Below, in pieces: positions 1 to 8,265 of a stretch of DNA of 64,000 bases. The notes beneath the pieces were generated by a model. It had not been told where the DNA came from. It worked only from the letters and a program-made list of their open reading frames with translations, and did not search any database. The position numbers and the translations under genes are program-made. This stretch comes from Comamonadaceae bacterium (GTDB lineage: Bacteria > Pseudomonadota > Gammaproteobacteria > Burkholderiales > Burkholderiaceae_C), in contig CANFJF010000004.1 in NCBI GenBank assembly GCA_947447355.1, positions 1 to 64,000 on the forward strand. Reading direction: 5' to 3'. Positions within the stretch are counted from its first letter, which is position 1, and each line of letters starts with the position of its first letter.

Positions 1-6
1 AATTGA

Positions 7-1254
7 CTGTTTCACGCATTTTTTACAAGGTTTAACACGTGTGCCCTGGCTGCTCTGGCCGCTGTCTCTGCAGCTTCTGCACAATCGACCGTCGAAATCT
101 ACGGCCGCGCTCACCTGGCTCTGGACAGCTGGGAAATGACTGGCGCTACGGCTGGCCCTGGTTCCGATGTTCGCTCACGTATGCGTCAGTCTGACGACTC
201 GTCACGCATCGGCTTTCGTATCAATGAAGACCTCGGCGGTGGCTTGCGCGCCTTCTCCGTGATCGAAACCGGTATCAACATCGACACCGCCACGGCCAAC
301 GGCCAATCTGGTGCTGCCAACTCTGGCGCTGGTTTCATCGGTACGCGTGAAGCCCACGTCGGTATTGGCAACGGCTATGCTGAAGTGCGTTTGGGTCGTC
401 AGAACGTGTTCTGGGCCAACGGCAAGATTGAAGATGTGTCTGCCAATTTGATCCACGGTGGCGTCACTTCGGCTTACACCGCCCCAGGATCAGGCTGGAT
501 CAACACACCGGCAGCACGTGTAGACAACACCACCAAGATCGTTTTTAACAAAGATCTGGTTGGCACCATGTTCGCTGGCTCAGAAGTCTGGTACGCCATC
601 GGTACAAAAGCTGAGCAAACTCCAGCTGGCGCTGATGACAAAGCCAAATCAATGGGGTTCACCGTGAAGGCAGCTCAAGGTCCTTTTGCTGCTCAAATCG
701 ACTACGGTCAAAACAAAAATGGAAATAATGGTGTGCCGACTCCAGCAACCTCCACTCTTGGTCAAGTCTATGACTCCACCATCACTGGCACGAAGTTGGG
801 CTTGGCTTATTTTTACTTGCCCACCAGCAAGATTTCTTTTATCCACACCCAGTTGAAGCAAGAATTCTCCGACGCTACAAACGCAAACAACCAAATTGCG
901 GTCAATGCATCTGGCCTTACCAGTGCCATCGGCTTTCGGAAGCAATCCAGCAACGCATTTGGCATTCAGCACGACTTGGGCGGCGGCAATATGCTGATCG
1001 GTCAATACGTCTTGCAAGACGACATGAAGGACTACACGGGCGCTTCTGTGGGTGAAACGGGCTCGAAAGCCTACACATTGGCTTACCGTAAAGAGCTGAG
1101 CAAGCGCACCAGCCTCAGCGCTGCGTACACACGCTTTGACAACGACGCCAAAAACAACATGTTGAACGCTGGCGGTGGTCAGGCTGCTGTTGCTACAGGC
1201 CCAATGGGTGGCACCGTGACCATGGTCGGTGTTGGCATCATGCACAACTTCTAA
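7..1254 (+). CDS. Gram-negative porin, start abnormal
   Basis: This is a general diffusion porin of the betaproteobacterial trimeric type (Porin_4/OmpC-like), an outer-membrane beta-barrel for small hydrophilic solutes. The frame reads through a signal-peptide core (ALAALAAVSAASA, then cleavage before QSTVEIYGR) that matches the usual AQSSVTLYGR start of mature porins. The protein ends in ...GIMHNF with the C-terminal Phe needed for barrel assembly. The region from about position 79 to the stop looks like a complete mature porin. The start is odd: the frame has a stop at 4-6 and no ATG, GTG or TTG before the signal core, only a CTG at 7. The first internal ATG (136) would delete the signal peptide and first strand. 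A non-canonical start, a frameshift or a rearranged/mis-assembled 5' end would each explain this. Family is clear; start is unresolved. Confidence 0.85.
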   Translation: MFHAFFTRFNTCALAALAAVSAASAQSTVEIYGRAHLALDSWEMTGATAGPGSDVRSRMRQSDDSSRIGFRINEDLGGGLRAFSVIETGINIDTATANGQSGAANSGAGFIGTREAHVGIGNGYAEVRLGRQNVFWANGKIEDVSANLIHGGVTSAYTAPGSGWINTPAARVDNTTKIVFNKDLVGTMFAGSEVWYAIGTKAEQTPAGADDKAKSMGFTVKAAQGPFAAQIDYGQNKNGNNGVPTPATSTLGQVYDSTITGTKLGLAYFYLPTSKISFIHTQLKQEFSDATNANNQIAVNASGLTSAIGFRKQSSNAFGIQHDLGGGNMLIGQYVLQDDMKDYTGASVGETGSKAYTLAYRKELSKRTSLSAAYTRFDNDAKNNMLNAGGGQAAVATGPMGGTVTMVGVGIMHNF

Positions 1255-1260
1255 ATCCCA

Positions 1261-1278
1261 AGCAGGCTAAAGCCTGCT
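1261..1278. other. Perfect hairpin just after porin stop
   Basis: AGCAGGCT and AGCCTGCT form a perfect inverted repeat with a 2-nt centre, six bases after the porin stop codon. No T-run follows, so it is more likely a 3' mRNA-stabilising hairpin than a terminator. Confidence 0.5.
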
Positions 1279-1297
1279 GAAGATTGAGAGATTCAAA

Positions 1298-1329
1298 CCT
1301 CGTCACTCGCAAGAGTGGCGGGGTTTTTT
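1298..1329 (+). terminator. Rho-independent terminator of porin gene
   Basis: CCTCGTCACTC (1298-1308) pairs with GAGTGGCGGGG (1313-1323) around a GCAA tetraloop, with two G-U pairs, and is followed by six Ts (1324-1329). It lies 44 bp after the porin stop, in the right orientation. Confidence 0.85.
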
Positions 1330-1633
1330 CATGTCGGGGTTTTGTTGAAACTCAGGAACCAGACTGCAGAACATTGACCATCAGCAGTTGTACAGCTGAA
1401 AACAGCTGATTCACGCTCAATCAACGCATGGGCAAGCGTCTGTGAATGACTTGCTTGCGCAGCCAGCAACGCAAAAATTCAAATGCACAAAATAATACTT
1501 AATATTTATTTATATTGACTTTAAGCGGTCTTTAAAACCATAAAAATCAAACATAAAGTTACAATATAATCATAAATTATCAAATAACTTCAGACGTCAA
1601 CTTGCAGCAAAACATCAGTACCAGACCATTCTG
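1330..1633. other. A+T-rich intergenic stretch, no gene
   Basis: Between the porin terminator and the REP repeats no coding frame looks real. Roughly 1485-1600 is strikingly A+T-rich for this genome. It includes TTGACT (1515-1520) and a separate TATAAT (1565-1570), but these are not spaced as one sigma-70 promoter, so I assign no promoter. Confidence 0.5.
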
Positions 1634-1744
1634 ACCCGCATTGGCCTCCTTGGTACCCGTAGGAGGCCAGCCCCCTGGCCGACTCCCCCGCGTGCAGCAA
1701 GATTTCGCCGAGGGGGCTCGGCTCCTACGGGGCAGGAATGCAAC
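1634..1744. repeat. REP pair, copy 1 (GTAG-type, inverted)
   Basis: First of two 111-bp direct repeats 142 bp apart. It contains two 24-bp REP-like units in opposite orientation, at 1659-1682 (forward) and 1705-1728 (reverse). Each unit begins GTAGGAG, then a hairpin of five base pairs with a C-rich loop (GCCAG/CTGGC forward, CCGAG/CTCGG reverse), then CGA. A conserved 5' GTAG beside a short palindrome is the hallmark of GTAG-REPs mobilised by RAYT (REP-associated tyrosine) transposases. The two units can also pair with each other into a long stem (about 16 of 18 positions). They lie between the convergent porin and ruvB genes, a typical REP location. Confidence 0.85.
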
Positions 1745-1775
1745 TCTCAGAAAACATCCGTGCCCGACCCCTCTC

Positions 1776-1886
1776 ACCCGCATTGGCCTCCTTGGTACCC
1801 GTAGGAGGTCAGCCCCCTGGCCGATTCCCCCGCGTGCAGCAAGATTTCGCCGAGAGGGCTCGGCTCCTACAGGGCAGGAATGCAAA
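1776..1886. repeat. REP pair, copy 2 (GTAG-type, inverted)
   Basis: Second copy of the 111-bp repeat, differing from copy 1 at about five positions. Its REP units are at 1801-1824 (forward) and 1847-1870 (reverse). One difference (CGAGAGGG instead of CGAGGGGG) falls inside the loop/arm of the reverse unit. The copy ends 14 bp before the ruvB stop codon, so it also lies in the 3' end of the ruvAB transcript. Confidence 0.85.
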
Positions 1887-1899
1887 CGGTGCCGGAGCT

Positions 1900-2952
1900 C
1901 TAAGCGCCTTCACTCCGGCCTGCTGGCGGTGTGACGCCCAGATGTAGATAGGCGGCCAGCGTAGCAATGCGGCCGCGCGGTGTGCGTTGCAGATAGCCCT
2001 GTTGGATCAAATACGGCTCGATCACGTCTTCGATGGTGCCGGCGTCTTCGCCAATGCTGGCGGCAATGCTGTCTAGGCCGACCGGGCCGCCGTCAAAACG
2101 GTGGATCACGGCCTCGAGCAGTTTGCGGTCCATGACGTCAAAGCCGCGCGGGTCGACGTCGAGCATTTCCAGGGCTTTGTGGGCAATGTCGAGTGTGATG
2201 ACGCCGCGGCCCTTGACGTCTGCATAGTCACGTACGCGGCGCAGCAGGCGGTTGGCAATGCGCGGCGTGCCACGTGAGCGCTTGGCAATTTCGATGCCAC
2301 CGGCTTCGTCCATGGGCGCGCTGAGCAGGCCGGCGCTGCGCTTGACAATGCGCGCCAACTCTTCTGGCGTGTAAAACTCCAACCGAGCAACAATACCGAA
2401 ACGGTCTCGCAAGGGGTTCGTCAACATCCCGGCGCGTGTGGTCGCACCCACCAAGGTGAAGGGCTGCAAGTCCAGCTTGATGCTGCGCGCAGCCGGACCT
2501 TCGCCGATCATGATGTCGATCTGGTAGTCCTCCAGCGCGGGGTACAAAATCTCCTCAACGACTGGGCTGAGACGATGGATTTCGTCGATGAACAGCACGT
2601 CGTTCTTCTCAAGATTGGTCAGCAGCGCCGCCAAGTCCTTTGGCTTTTCAAGCACCGGACCGCTGGTTTGGCGCAGATTGACGCCTAATTCGTGCGCGAT
2701 GATGTGACTAAGCGTTGTTTTACCCAAACCTGGCGGACCGAACAGCAGCACATGGTCCAGCGCTTCGTGGCGCTTTTTGGCAGCACCAATGAAGATCTCC
2801 AACTGCTCACGCACCTTGGCTTGGCCGACGTAGTCGTCGAACAGCTTGGGCCGCAGGGCGCGCTCAATGGCTTCTTCTTTGGGCGAAGCCGGCGCAGCGG
2901 ACATCACGCGCTGGGTGGGCGGGATGTCGAAATCGTCGGTTTGTATGCTCAT
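1900..2952 (-). CDS. ruvB: Holliday junction branch-migration helicase RuvB
   Basis: RuvB is the AAA+ motor that, as hexamers on both sides of a RuvA-bound Holliday junction, drives branch migration in recombinational repair. The 350-residue product carries Walker A GPPGLGKT, Walker B DEIH, sensor 1 (GATTRAG), the arginine-finger region (PLRDRFG) and a C-terminal winged helix ending near [12 protein letters not shown]. An upstream in-frame start at 2979 exists, but the chosen ATG gives MSIQTDDF, the usual N-terminus in this family. It lies 30 bp downstream of ruvA and is surely co-transcribed with it. Confidence 0.97.
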   Translation of the reverse strand: MSIQTDDFDIPPTQRVMSAAPASPKEEAIERALRPKLFDDYVGQAKVREQLEIFIGAAKKRHEALDHVLLFGPPGLGKTTLSHIIAHELGVNLRQTSGPVLEKPKDLAALLTNLEKNDVLFIDEIHRLSPVVEEILYPALEDYQIDIMIGEGPAARSIKLDLQPFTLVGATTRAGMLTNPLRDRFGIVARLEFYTPEELARIVKRSAGLLSAPMDEAGGIEIAKRSRGTPRIANRLLRRVRDYADVKGRGVITLDIAHKALEMLDVDPRGFDVMDRKLLEAVIHRFDGGPVGLDSIAASIGEDAGTIEDVIEPYLIQQGYLQRTPRGRIATLAAYLHLGVTPPAGRSEGA

Positions 2953-2982
2953 GCCACGTAATCCAAAGTAGTCATTCAAGTA

Positions 2983-3555
2983 TTACTTCGTCAAGGCCTT
3001 GAGCGCCAGCTTGATGCCGTCGCTGACGCCCACGTCTTGCGGCAGGGCTTTCAGGGCCAGCGCGGCGTCGCGGTCGCTGTAGCCCAGCGCCACCAGCGCT
3101 TGCAAAATGTCGGACTGGCTATCGCTACCCACACTGGCCGGCAAACCAATGTCAGCACCGAGTTTGCCTTTGAGTTCTAACAGCAGACGTTCGGCGGTTT
3201 TTTTGCCAATACCCGGCACCTTGATGATGCGGCCAGCCTCTTGGGTGCTGACGGCCCGCGAGAGGTCGTCAACGCTCATGCCGCTGAGCACGCTGAGCGC
3301 CGTGCGCGGACCAACGCCGGAAATTTTGATGAGCTGGCGGAAGGCAGCGCGCTCAGTGGGTGTGGCAAAGCCATACAAAATCTGCGCGTCTTCGCGGACC
3401 ACAAAATGCGTCAGCAAGCTGACCGTTTCGCCCAGCCCCGGCAGGTTGTAGTAAGTGCTCATGGGCACCAGCAGTTCATAGCCAACACCGTGGCAGTCGA
3501 CCAGCAACTCGGGGGGATTTTTTTCGGCCAGTTGGCCAGTGATGCGTCCTATCAT
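2983..3555 (-). CDS. ruvA: Holliday junction DNA-binding protein RuvA
   Basis: RuvA tetramers bind the four-way junction and load RuvB. The 190-residue product begins [12 protein letters not shown], nearly the same as the MIGRLRG start of E. coli RuvA. It has the OB-fold domain, the helix-hairpin-helix segments ([35 protein letters not shown]) and a C-terminal three-helix domain ([15 protein letters not shown]) that contacts RuvB. A TTG two codons upstream is open but the ATG gives the family N-terminus. ruvC is not in the window. The divergent phoH gene starts only 61 bp away. Confidence 0.97.
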   Translation of the reverse strand: MIGRITGQLAEKNPPELLVDCHGVGYELLVPMSTYYNLPGLGETVSLLTHFVVREDAQILYGFATPTERAAFRQLIKISGVGPRTALSVLSGMSVDDLSRAVSTQEAGRIIKVPGIGKKTAERLLLELKGKLGADIGLPASVGSDSQSDILQALVALGYSDRDAALALKALPQDVGVSDGIKLALKALTK

Positions 3556-3616
3556 GGCCAAATCTTAGCAGTGCGCCCTGCCCGTAAAATCAGTCCTCTG
3601 CCCAAGGACACCTCTT

Positions 3617-4627
3617 TTGATTCTTCGCCACACTTTCACGCCGCCCAACAACACCCGCATGGGTCATCTTTGCGGGCCACTGGATGCCCATATCCGAACC
3701 ATTGAGGTGGCGCTGGAGGTGACGATTGCGCACCGCTTTGAACAGTTCAAGATCGACGGGCCTAAAGCCAAGGCCACGCAGGCACTCGAAGTGTTGCAGG
3801 CGCTGTATGAGATGGCGCGGCGGCCGATTCCGGAAGAGCAAGTGCAGCTGATGCTGGCGGGCGACACGACCCTGACCAAAGCCCCGGACGGCACCACGGT
3901 GCTGACAACACGCCGTGCCGACCTGCGCGCCCGCACGCACAACCAAGGTCAGTATCTGGACAACATTGCAGCGCACGACATCACGTTTGGCATTGGTCCG
4001 GCGGGCACGGGCAAGACTTACTTGGCGGTGGCCTGCGCGGTGGACGCGCTGGAACGCAGCGCCGTGCAGCGCATTGTGTTGACGCGCCCGGCGGTTGAAG
4101 CCGGCGAGCGGCTGGGTTTTTTGCCGGGCGACATGAACCAGAAAATCGACCCGTATTTGCGCCCGCTGTATGACGCGCTGTATGAATTGATGGGTTTTGA
4201 GCGCGTGCAAAAAGCCTTTGAGCGCCAACAGATTGAAGTAGCACCGCTGGGTTTTATGCGCGGCCGCACGCTGAACCATGCCTTCATTATTTTGGACGAG
4301 GCGCAAAACACGACACCCGAACAAATGAAGATGTTTTTAACTCGGATTGGCTTCGGCAGCAAAGCCGTGGTGACCGGTGACGTCAGCCAGATTGATTTGC
4401 CGCGCACTCAGTTAAGTGGTCTGGTGGATGCGGAGCGCGTGTTGAAGCGCGTCAAGGGCATCGCCATCACGCGGCTGACCAGTGCTGACGTGGTGCGGCA
4501 CCCGCTGGTGGCGCGCATTGTGGACGCCTATGACCAGCAGCGTAGCCCGGGTGCAGAGCTTGTTGACGTACTGGTTGCGCGCAAGCCGGCGGCTCGTAAA
4601 TCACGCAGCAAGGCATTGAAGACTTGA
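3617..4627 (+). CDS. ybeZ: PhoH-like ATPase YbeZ
   Basis: PhoH family ATPase of the YbeZ type. It works with the endoribonuclease YbeY in rRNA maturation and ribosome quality control and is usually its genomic partner. The 336-residue product has an N-terminal KH-like segment, Walker A GPAGTGKT at about residue 125, Walker B IILDEAQNTT, and the family motif TGDVSQIDLP. The start is a TTG (LILRHTFTPPNNTR in translation) preceded by AAGGA eight bases upstream. The alternative ATG at 3659 would lose conserved N-terminal residues. ybeY follows with no gap. Confidence 0.93.
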   Translation: MILRHTFTPPNNTRMGHLCGPLDAHIRTIEVALEVTIAHRFEQFKIDGPKAKATQALEVLQALYEMARRPIPEEQVQLMLAGDTTLTKAPDGTTVLTTRRADLRARTHNQGQYLDNIAAHDITFGIGPAGTGKTYLAVACAVDALERSAVQRIVLTRPAVEAGERLGFLPGDMNQKIDPYLRPLYDALYELMGFERVQKAFERQQIEVAPLGFMRGRTLNHAFIILDEAQNTTPEQMKMFLTRIGFGSKAVVTGDVSQIDLPRTQLSGLVDAERVLKRVKGIAITRLTSADVVRHPLVARIVDAYDQQRSPGAELVDVLVARKPAARKSRSKALKT

Positions 4628-5104
4628 ATGAAAAAAGATAAAACAAAACCAGTGGCAGCGAATGACCTTGATCTGTCATTGCAGTTCGGCGCGTTTCCAG
4701 AGCTTGCGCGGCACCGCGCCGCCCTGCCCCGCGCCGCCGTCAAACGCTGGATCGTGCAGGCGCTGCAAAGCGACGCCGAACTGACCGTGCGCGTGGTGGG
4801 GGAAGAAGAAGCGCAGACGCTGAACCGCGACTACCGCCAGAAAGATTACGCCACCAACGTACTGACCTTCGACTACACACAAGCGCCGGTGGTCACGGCC
4901 GACTTGGTCTTGTGCGGTCCGGTGGTGGCGCGCGAAGCTGCTGAGCAAGGCAAAACATTGCAAGCGCATTACGCGCACTTGCTGGTGCACTCCACTTTGC
5001 ACGCGCAAGGCTACGACCACGAAACCAACGAGGGCGATGCGCTGGAGATGGAAACGCTGGAGATTTTGCTGTTGGCGGCTATGGGGTTTGACAACCCATA
5101 TTGA
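4628..5104 (+). CDS. ybeY: rRNA maturation endoribonuclease YbeY
   Basis: YbeY is a single-strand-specific zinc endoribonuclease for 16S rRNA 3'-end maturation and late 70S quality control. The 158-residue product has the diagnostic zinc motif HxxxHxxxxxH in [16 protein letters not shown] and the family segment [29 protein letters not shown]. Its ATG follows the ybeZ TGA directly (TGAATG), so translation is almost certainly coupled. The first ~25 residues ([13 protein letters not shown]...) are less conserved. Confidence 0.95.
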   Translation: MKKDKTKPVAANDLDLSLQFGAFPELARHRAALPRAAVKRWIVQALQSDAELTVRVVGEEEAQTLNRDYRQKDYATNVLTFDYTQAPVVTADLVLCGPVVAREAAEQGKTLQAHYAHLLVHSTLHAQGYDHETNEGDALEMETLEILLLAAMGFDNPY

Positions 5105-5122
5105 GCGCCTTTATTTAGCAGG

Positions 5123-5902
5123 CTAGTCGGTCACACCGGCGGCAACAAACAGCGGTTTACCCACCGGGCCGGATAAAAATCCAACGAACTGCTGCGCCAA
5201 AACGGGTTGGCTGCTGCTGGTCAGCGGCGCTGCCGTGTAGGCGGTGTAGTTCTGCACTCCAGCTGGCAAGGGGCCGACCAATTGCAGTCCCTTGCCTTGG
5301 TACAAGAGAATTTCTGTCATCGCCCCAAAGCCGATTTCGCGCCCTTGGCCTTTGATGACATGCTCCAGCACAGACGCGCCGTCAGGGTAGCGGGTGGCCT
5401 TGGCCTGAACCTGCGCCTCGATGCCCATGCGGCGTAACAAACCCTCAAAGTACAGTCCGGTGGAGGCACGGTTGAAGACCACCGATTGCGCGTCAAGCAC
5501 CGACTGCTTGAGGGCGTCCTCACTGGAGATGTCTGGCACAGGGGCACCGTTGCGAACGGTGACACCCATGCCGACCCGGCCCACGTTGGCACGCGCCGCG
5601 GCCAACTGGCCGGCAGCGGCAAAATCGGCCATCACCGCGGGCGGGGCGATCACCACGTCAAACGCGGGTTGACCTAGCATGCGTTTGCGCAGCTCGGGCG
5701 CGGTGTTGAAAGTGACGCGCACCACGTGACCCGTTTCGCGCTGAAAGGCCGTCACGGCAGAAGCCAATCCGGGCTCAATGGCACCGGCGCTGAGGACTTG
5801 GAGTTCAGCGGCACTGGCTCCGCCTGCCCCGATGACCGCGCCAGTTAAACCGGACAAAACACCAGCACGCAAAGTCTTTAGCCAGGCATGAAAACAGGTC
5901 AT
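5123..5902 (-). CDS. ModA-like periplasmic substrate-binding protein
   Basis: Secreted solute-binding protein of the molybdate/extracellular-solute-binding family (ModA/SBP_bac_11). After a long signal segment (to about residue 32, GASAAELQVLSAGA) comes the typical fold: a start on beta-strand 1 (LQVLSAGAIEPGL), FDVVIAPPAVMADFAAAGQL, and STGLYFEGLLRRMGI. No ModB or ModC gene is adjacent, so it is an orphan receptor. Homologues outside mod operons often have unknown ligands, so molybdate should not be assumed. The stop is 18 bp from the convergent ybeY stop. A GAGGA sits before the chosen ATG. Confidence 0.8.
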   Translation of the reverse strand: MTCFHAWLKTLRAGVLSGLTGAVIGAGGASAAELQVLSAGAIEPGLASAVTAFQRETGHVVRVTFNTAPELRKRMLGQPAFDVVIAPPAVMADFAAAGQLAAARANVGRVGMGVTVRNGAPVPDISSEDALKQSVLDAQSVVFNRASTGLYFEGLLRRMGIEAQVQAKATRYPDGASVLEHVIKGQGREIGFGAMTEILLYQGKGLQLVGPLPAGVQNYTAYTAAPLTSSSQPVLAQQFVGFLSGPVGKPLFVAAGVTD

Positions 5903-5923
5903 GGTGAAGTCCTCATTGGGAAG

Positions 5924-6838
5924 TTAAATCAAATCGTTCTCGTCATCAAAATGTCCTTCGACATCCATCGGCAGCAGCTGAATACTGGCACGCAGGCCGG
6001 GCACGGCGCTCATCAGCGCCTGCTCGACGCTGGTGCGCACGGCGGCGGCGCGACCGAGCGTCCAACTGGCAGGCATGTGCATGTGCATGTCGACAAAAAG
6101 TCGTTGCCCGGCGCGGCGCGTGGTCAGGTGGTCAAAGCGGATGGTGTGGTGTGCAAAGCCTTGGAGCGACTTGTGGATGTCGGCCAACACATCGGGCTCC
6201 ACAGCTTCGTCCATCAAGCCTTGCGAGGAGCGCCAGATCAAGCGATAGCCTTCCCACATGATGTTGATGGCGACGCCAATGGCGACCAGCGCGTCGAGCC
6301 ACAACCAGCCGGTCAACGCGACCCCGGCGATACCAACGACCACACCCACCGAGGTCCAGACGTCGGTGATCAAATGCTTGGCATCGGCTTCGAGGGCGAT
6401 GGAGCGGTGCTGCTTGGCGGCCGCAAACATGACCCACGCCAGAAAGCCATTCAAGGCGGAGCTGACGATCGACAAGCCCAAACCCCAGCCCACTTGCTGC
6501 AAGGGTTGCGGGTCAAACAGACGGTGGCCGGCAGCCCAAATGATGGCCAGCGCCGCACCCACGATCAGCACGCCTTCAAAGCCGGATGAAAAATACTCCG
6601 CTTTGTGGTGCCCGTAGGGATGCTCGTCGTCCGCAGGTTGCATGGCAACCGTCACCATGATCAAGCCAAAAATGGCGCTGGCCAGGTTGACGAAAGACTC
6701 CATCGCATCGGCCAACAAGCCGACCGAATCGGTCAAATACCAGGCCAGTGTTTTGAGCGTGATGGTGATCAATGCGACCACCACCGAGGCCCAGAGCAGG
6801 CGTTGGGGGGTGAGCGAGTGGAGTGACGGAAATTTCAT
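5924..6838 (-). CDS. Cation diffusion facilitator (CDF) efflux protein
   Basis: Inner-membrane metal(II)/proton antiporter of the CDF family, 304 residues, with a membrane domain of about six helices and a C-terminal cytoplasmic metal-sensing domain (about 215 onward). Family marks are HPYGHHKAEYFSS after helix 2 and ADAKHLITDVWTS in helix 5, where H and D form half of the transport site. The helix-2 half reads LLADAMESFVN, so the positions equivalent to Asp45/Asp49 of YiiP are Glu47 and Asn51, an ESxVN variant. The metal is therefore uncertain. It lies 21 bp upstream of the ModA-like gene on the same strand. Confidence 0.9.
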   Translation of the reverse strand: MKFPSLHSLTPQRLLWASVVVALITITLKTLAWYLTDSVGLLADAMESFVNLASAIFGLIMVTVAMQPADDEHPYGHHKAEYFSSGFEGVLIVGAALAIIWAAGHRLFDPQPLQQVGWGLGLSIVSSALNGFLAWVMFAAAKQHRSIALEADAKHLITDVWTSVGVVVGIAGVALTGWLWLDALVAIGVAINIMWEGYRLIWRSSQGLMDEAVEPDVLADIHKSLQGFAHHTIRFDHLTTRRAGQRLFVDMHMHMPASWTLGRAAAVRTSVEQALMSAVPGLRASIQLLPMDVEGHFDDENDLI

Positions 6839-6851
6839 TCGGGCCTCAAAT

Positions 6852-8084
6852 TCAGCTCAAAGTGACTTTGGCGAACTTGCGCTTGCCAACCTGCACCACA
6901 TAGGTGCCTGCGCCCAGTTTCAAGGCCTTGTCGCTGACCACGCTGGAATCCACGCGCACGCCACCGCCGTCGATCAAACGGGTGGCTTCGCTGCCCGAAG
7001 GCGCCAGTCCGGCCGCTTTGAGCAGCGCGCCAATGCCCATAGGCGCACCTGACAGCGCGACCTCGGCGATCTCGTCGGGCACGCCGCCTTTGCTGCGGTT
7101 GATGAAGTCTTGTTCGGCCGATTCAGCCGCCGCCGCCGAATGAAAGCGCGCCGTGATTTCCTTGGCCAGCGCCACTTTGGCGTCTTTCGGGTTGCGGCCA
7201 CCGGCCACTTCGGCCTTGAGGGCGGCAATGTCGGCCTCGCTGCGGAACGACAGCAAGGTGTACCAACGCCACATCAGCGTGTCGGAGATCGACAGCACCT
7301 TGGCAAACATGCTGTTGGCGTCTTCGGCAATGCCGATGTAGTTGTTCTTGCTCTTGGACATTTTCTCGATGCCGTCCAAGCCCTCAAGCAAAGGCATCGT
7401 CAAGATGCACTGCGGCTCCTGGCCGTATTCCTGCTGAAGGGTGCGGCCCATCAACAAGTTGAATTTCTGGTCGGTGCCGCCCAACTCCAGGTCGGCCTTC
7501 AACGCCACGCTATCGTAACCCTGCATCAGCGGGTATAAAAATTCGTGCACGCTGATGGGGGTGCCGGCTTTGAAACGATCATGAAAGTCGTTGCGCTCCA
7601 TCATGCGGGCCACCGTGTATTTGGCGGCCAGCTGGATCATGCCCATCGACCCCAGCGGCAAGCACCACTCGCTGTTGTAGCGAATCTCGGTTTTGTCTGG
7701 GTCCAGCACCAAACTGGCCTGGCGGTAATAGGTTTCAGCGTTGGCCTTGATCTGCTCGGTGGTCAGCGGAGGGCGCGTGTTGTTGCGGCCGGACGGGTCG
7801 CCAATCAGGCTGGTGAAGTCACCAATCAAGAAAATTACCTGGTGCCCCAGATCCTGCAACTGCCGCATCTTATTCAGCACCACGGTGTGGCCGATATGGA
7901 TGTCGGGGGCGGTGGGGTCTAGCCCCAATTTGATGCGCAAAGGCTGGCCAGTTGCCTCAGAACGGGTCAATTTTTTCATCCAGTCGGCTTGCGGAATCAA
8001 CTCCTCGCAACCGCGCAAAGACACGGCGAGCGCCTCCTGTACGCCATCGGACAAAGGTAAAGTTGTGGAATGCGCTTGATTCAT
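6852..8084 (-). CDS. tyrS: Tyrosyl-tRNA synthetase
   Basis: Class I aminoacyl-tRNA synthetase charging tRNA-Tyr, 410 residues. It has the HIGH signature (PDIHIGHTV), the KMSKS loop ([13 protein letters not shown]), the tyrosine-binding segment ([15 protein letters not shown]) and a C-terminal S4-like RNA-binding domain ([14 protein letters not shown]...[19 protein letters not shown]). The pattern is that of the TyrZ-like form common in betaproteobacteria. Of several in-frame starts, the ATG giving MNQAHSTT is chosen; upstream ATG (8102) and TTG (8108) starts cannot be excluded. It is divergent from the M23 peptidase gene. Confidence 0.95.
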   Translation of the reverse strand: MNQAHSTTLPLSDGVQEALAVSLRGCEELIPQADWMKKLTRSEATGQPLRIKLGLDPTAPDIHIGHTVVLNKMRQLQDLGHQVIFLIGDFTSLIGDPSGRNNTRPPLTTEQIKANAETYYRQASLVLDPDKTEIRYNSEWCLPLGSMGMIQLAAKYTVARMMERNDFHDRFKAGTPISVHEFLYPLMQGYDSVALKADLELGGTDQKFNLLMGRTLQQEYGQEPQCILTMPLLEGLDGIEKMSKSKNNYIGIAEDANSMFAKVLSISDTLMWRWYTLLSFRSEADIAALKAEVAGGRNPKDAKVALAKEITARFHSAAAAESAEQDFINRSKGGVPDEIAEVALSGAPMGIGALLKAAGLAPSGSEATRLIDGGGVRVDSSVVSDKALKLGAGTYVVQVGKRKFAKVTLS

Positions 8085-8265
8085 AAGGGTTTTCGTTATC
8101 ATCCGCAAGGCTAAGGTGGCTATAATTCGATGCTTGTTTCAAGAGACCAGCACCAGCCCAATTCTAGATTGGCGCGCAACTTGCTGATCCAACCTTGAAT
8201 TGTCGCCGTAGCCTCAGAGGCTGCCCATTGAATTTTTTGCCGTCTCTGCCTTCCAGCGGGTTGCG

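Noticed and set aside
1580-1947. Several short frames on both strands over the REP blocks
   Set aside because: They translate repeat DNA and owe their length to the two duplicated 111-bp blocks; no family features.
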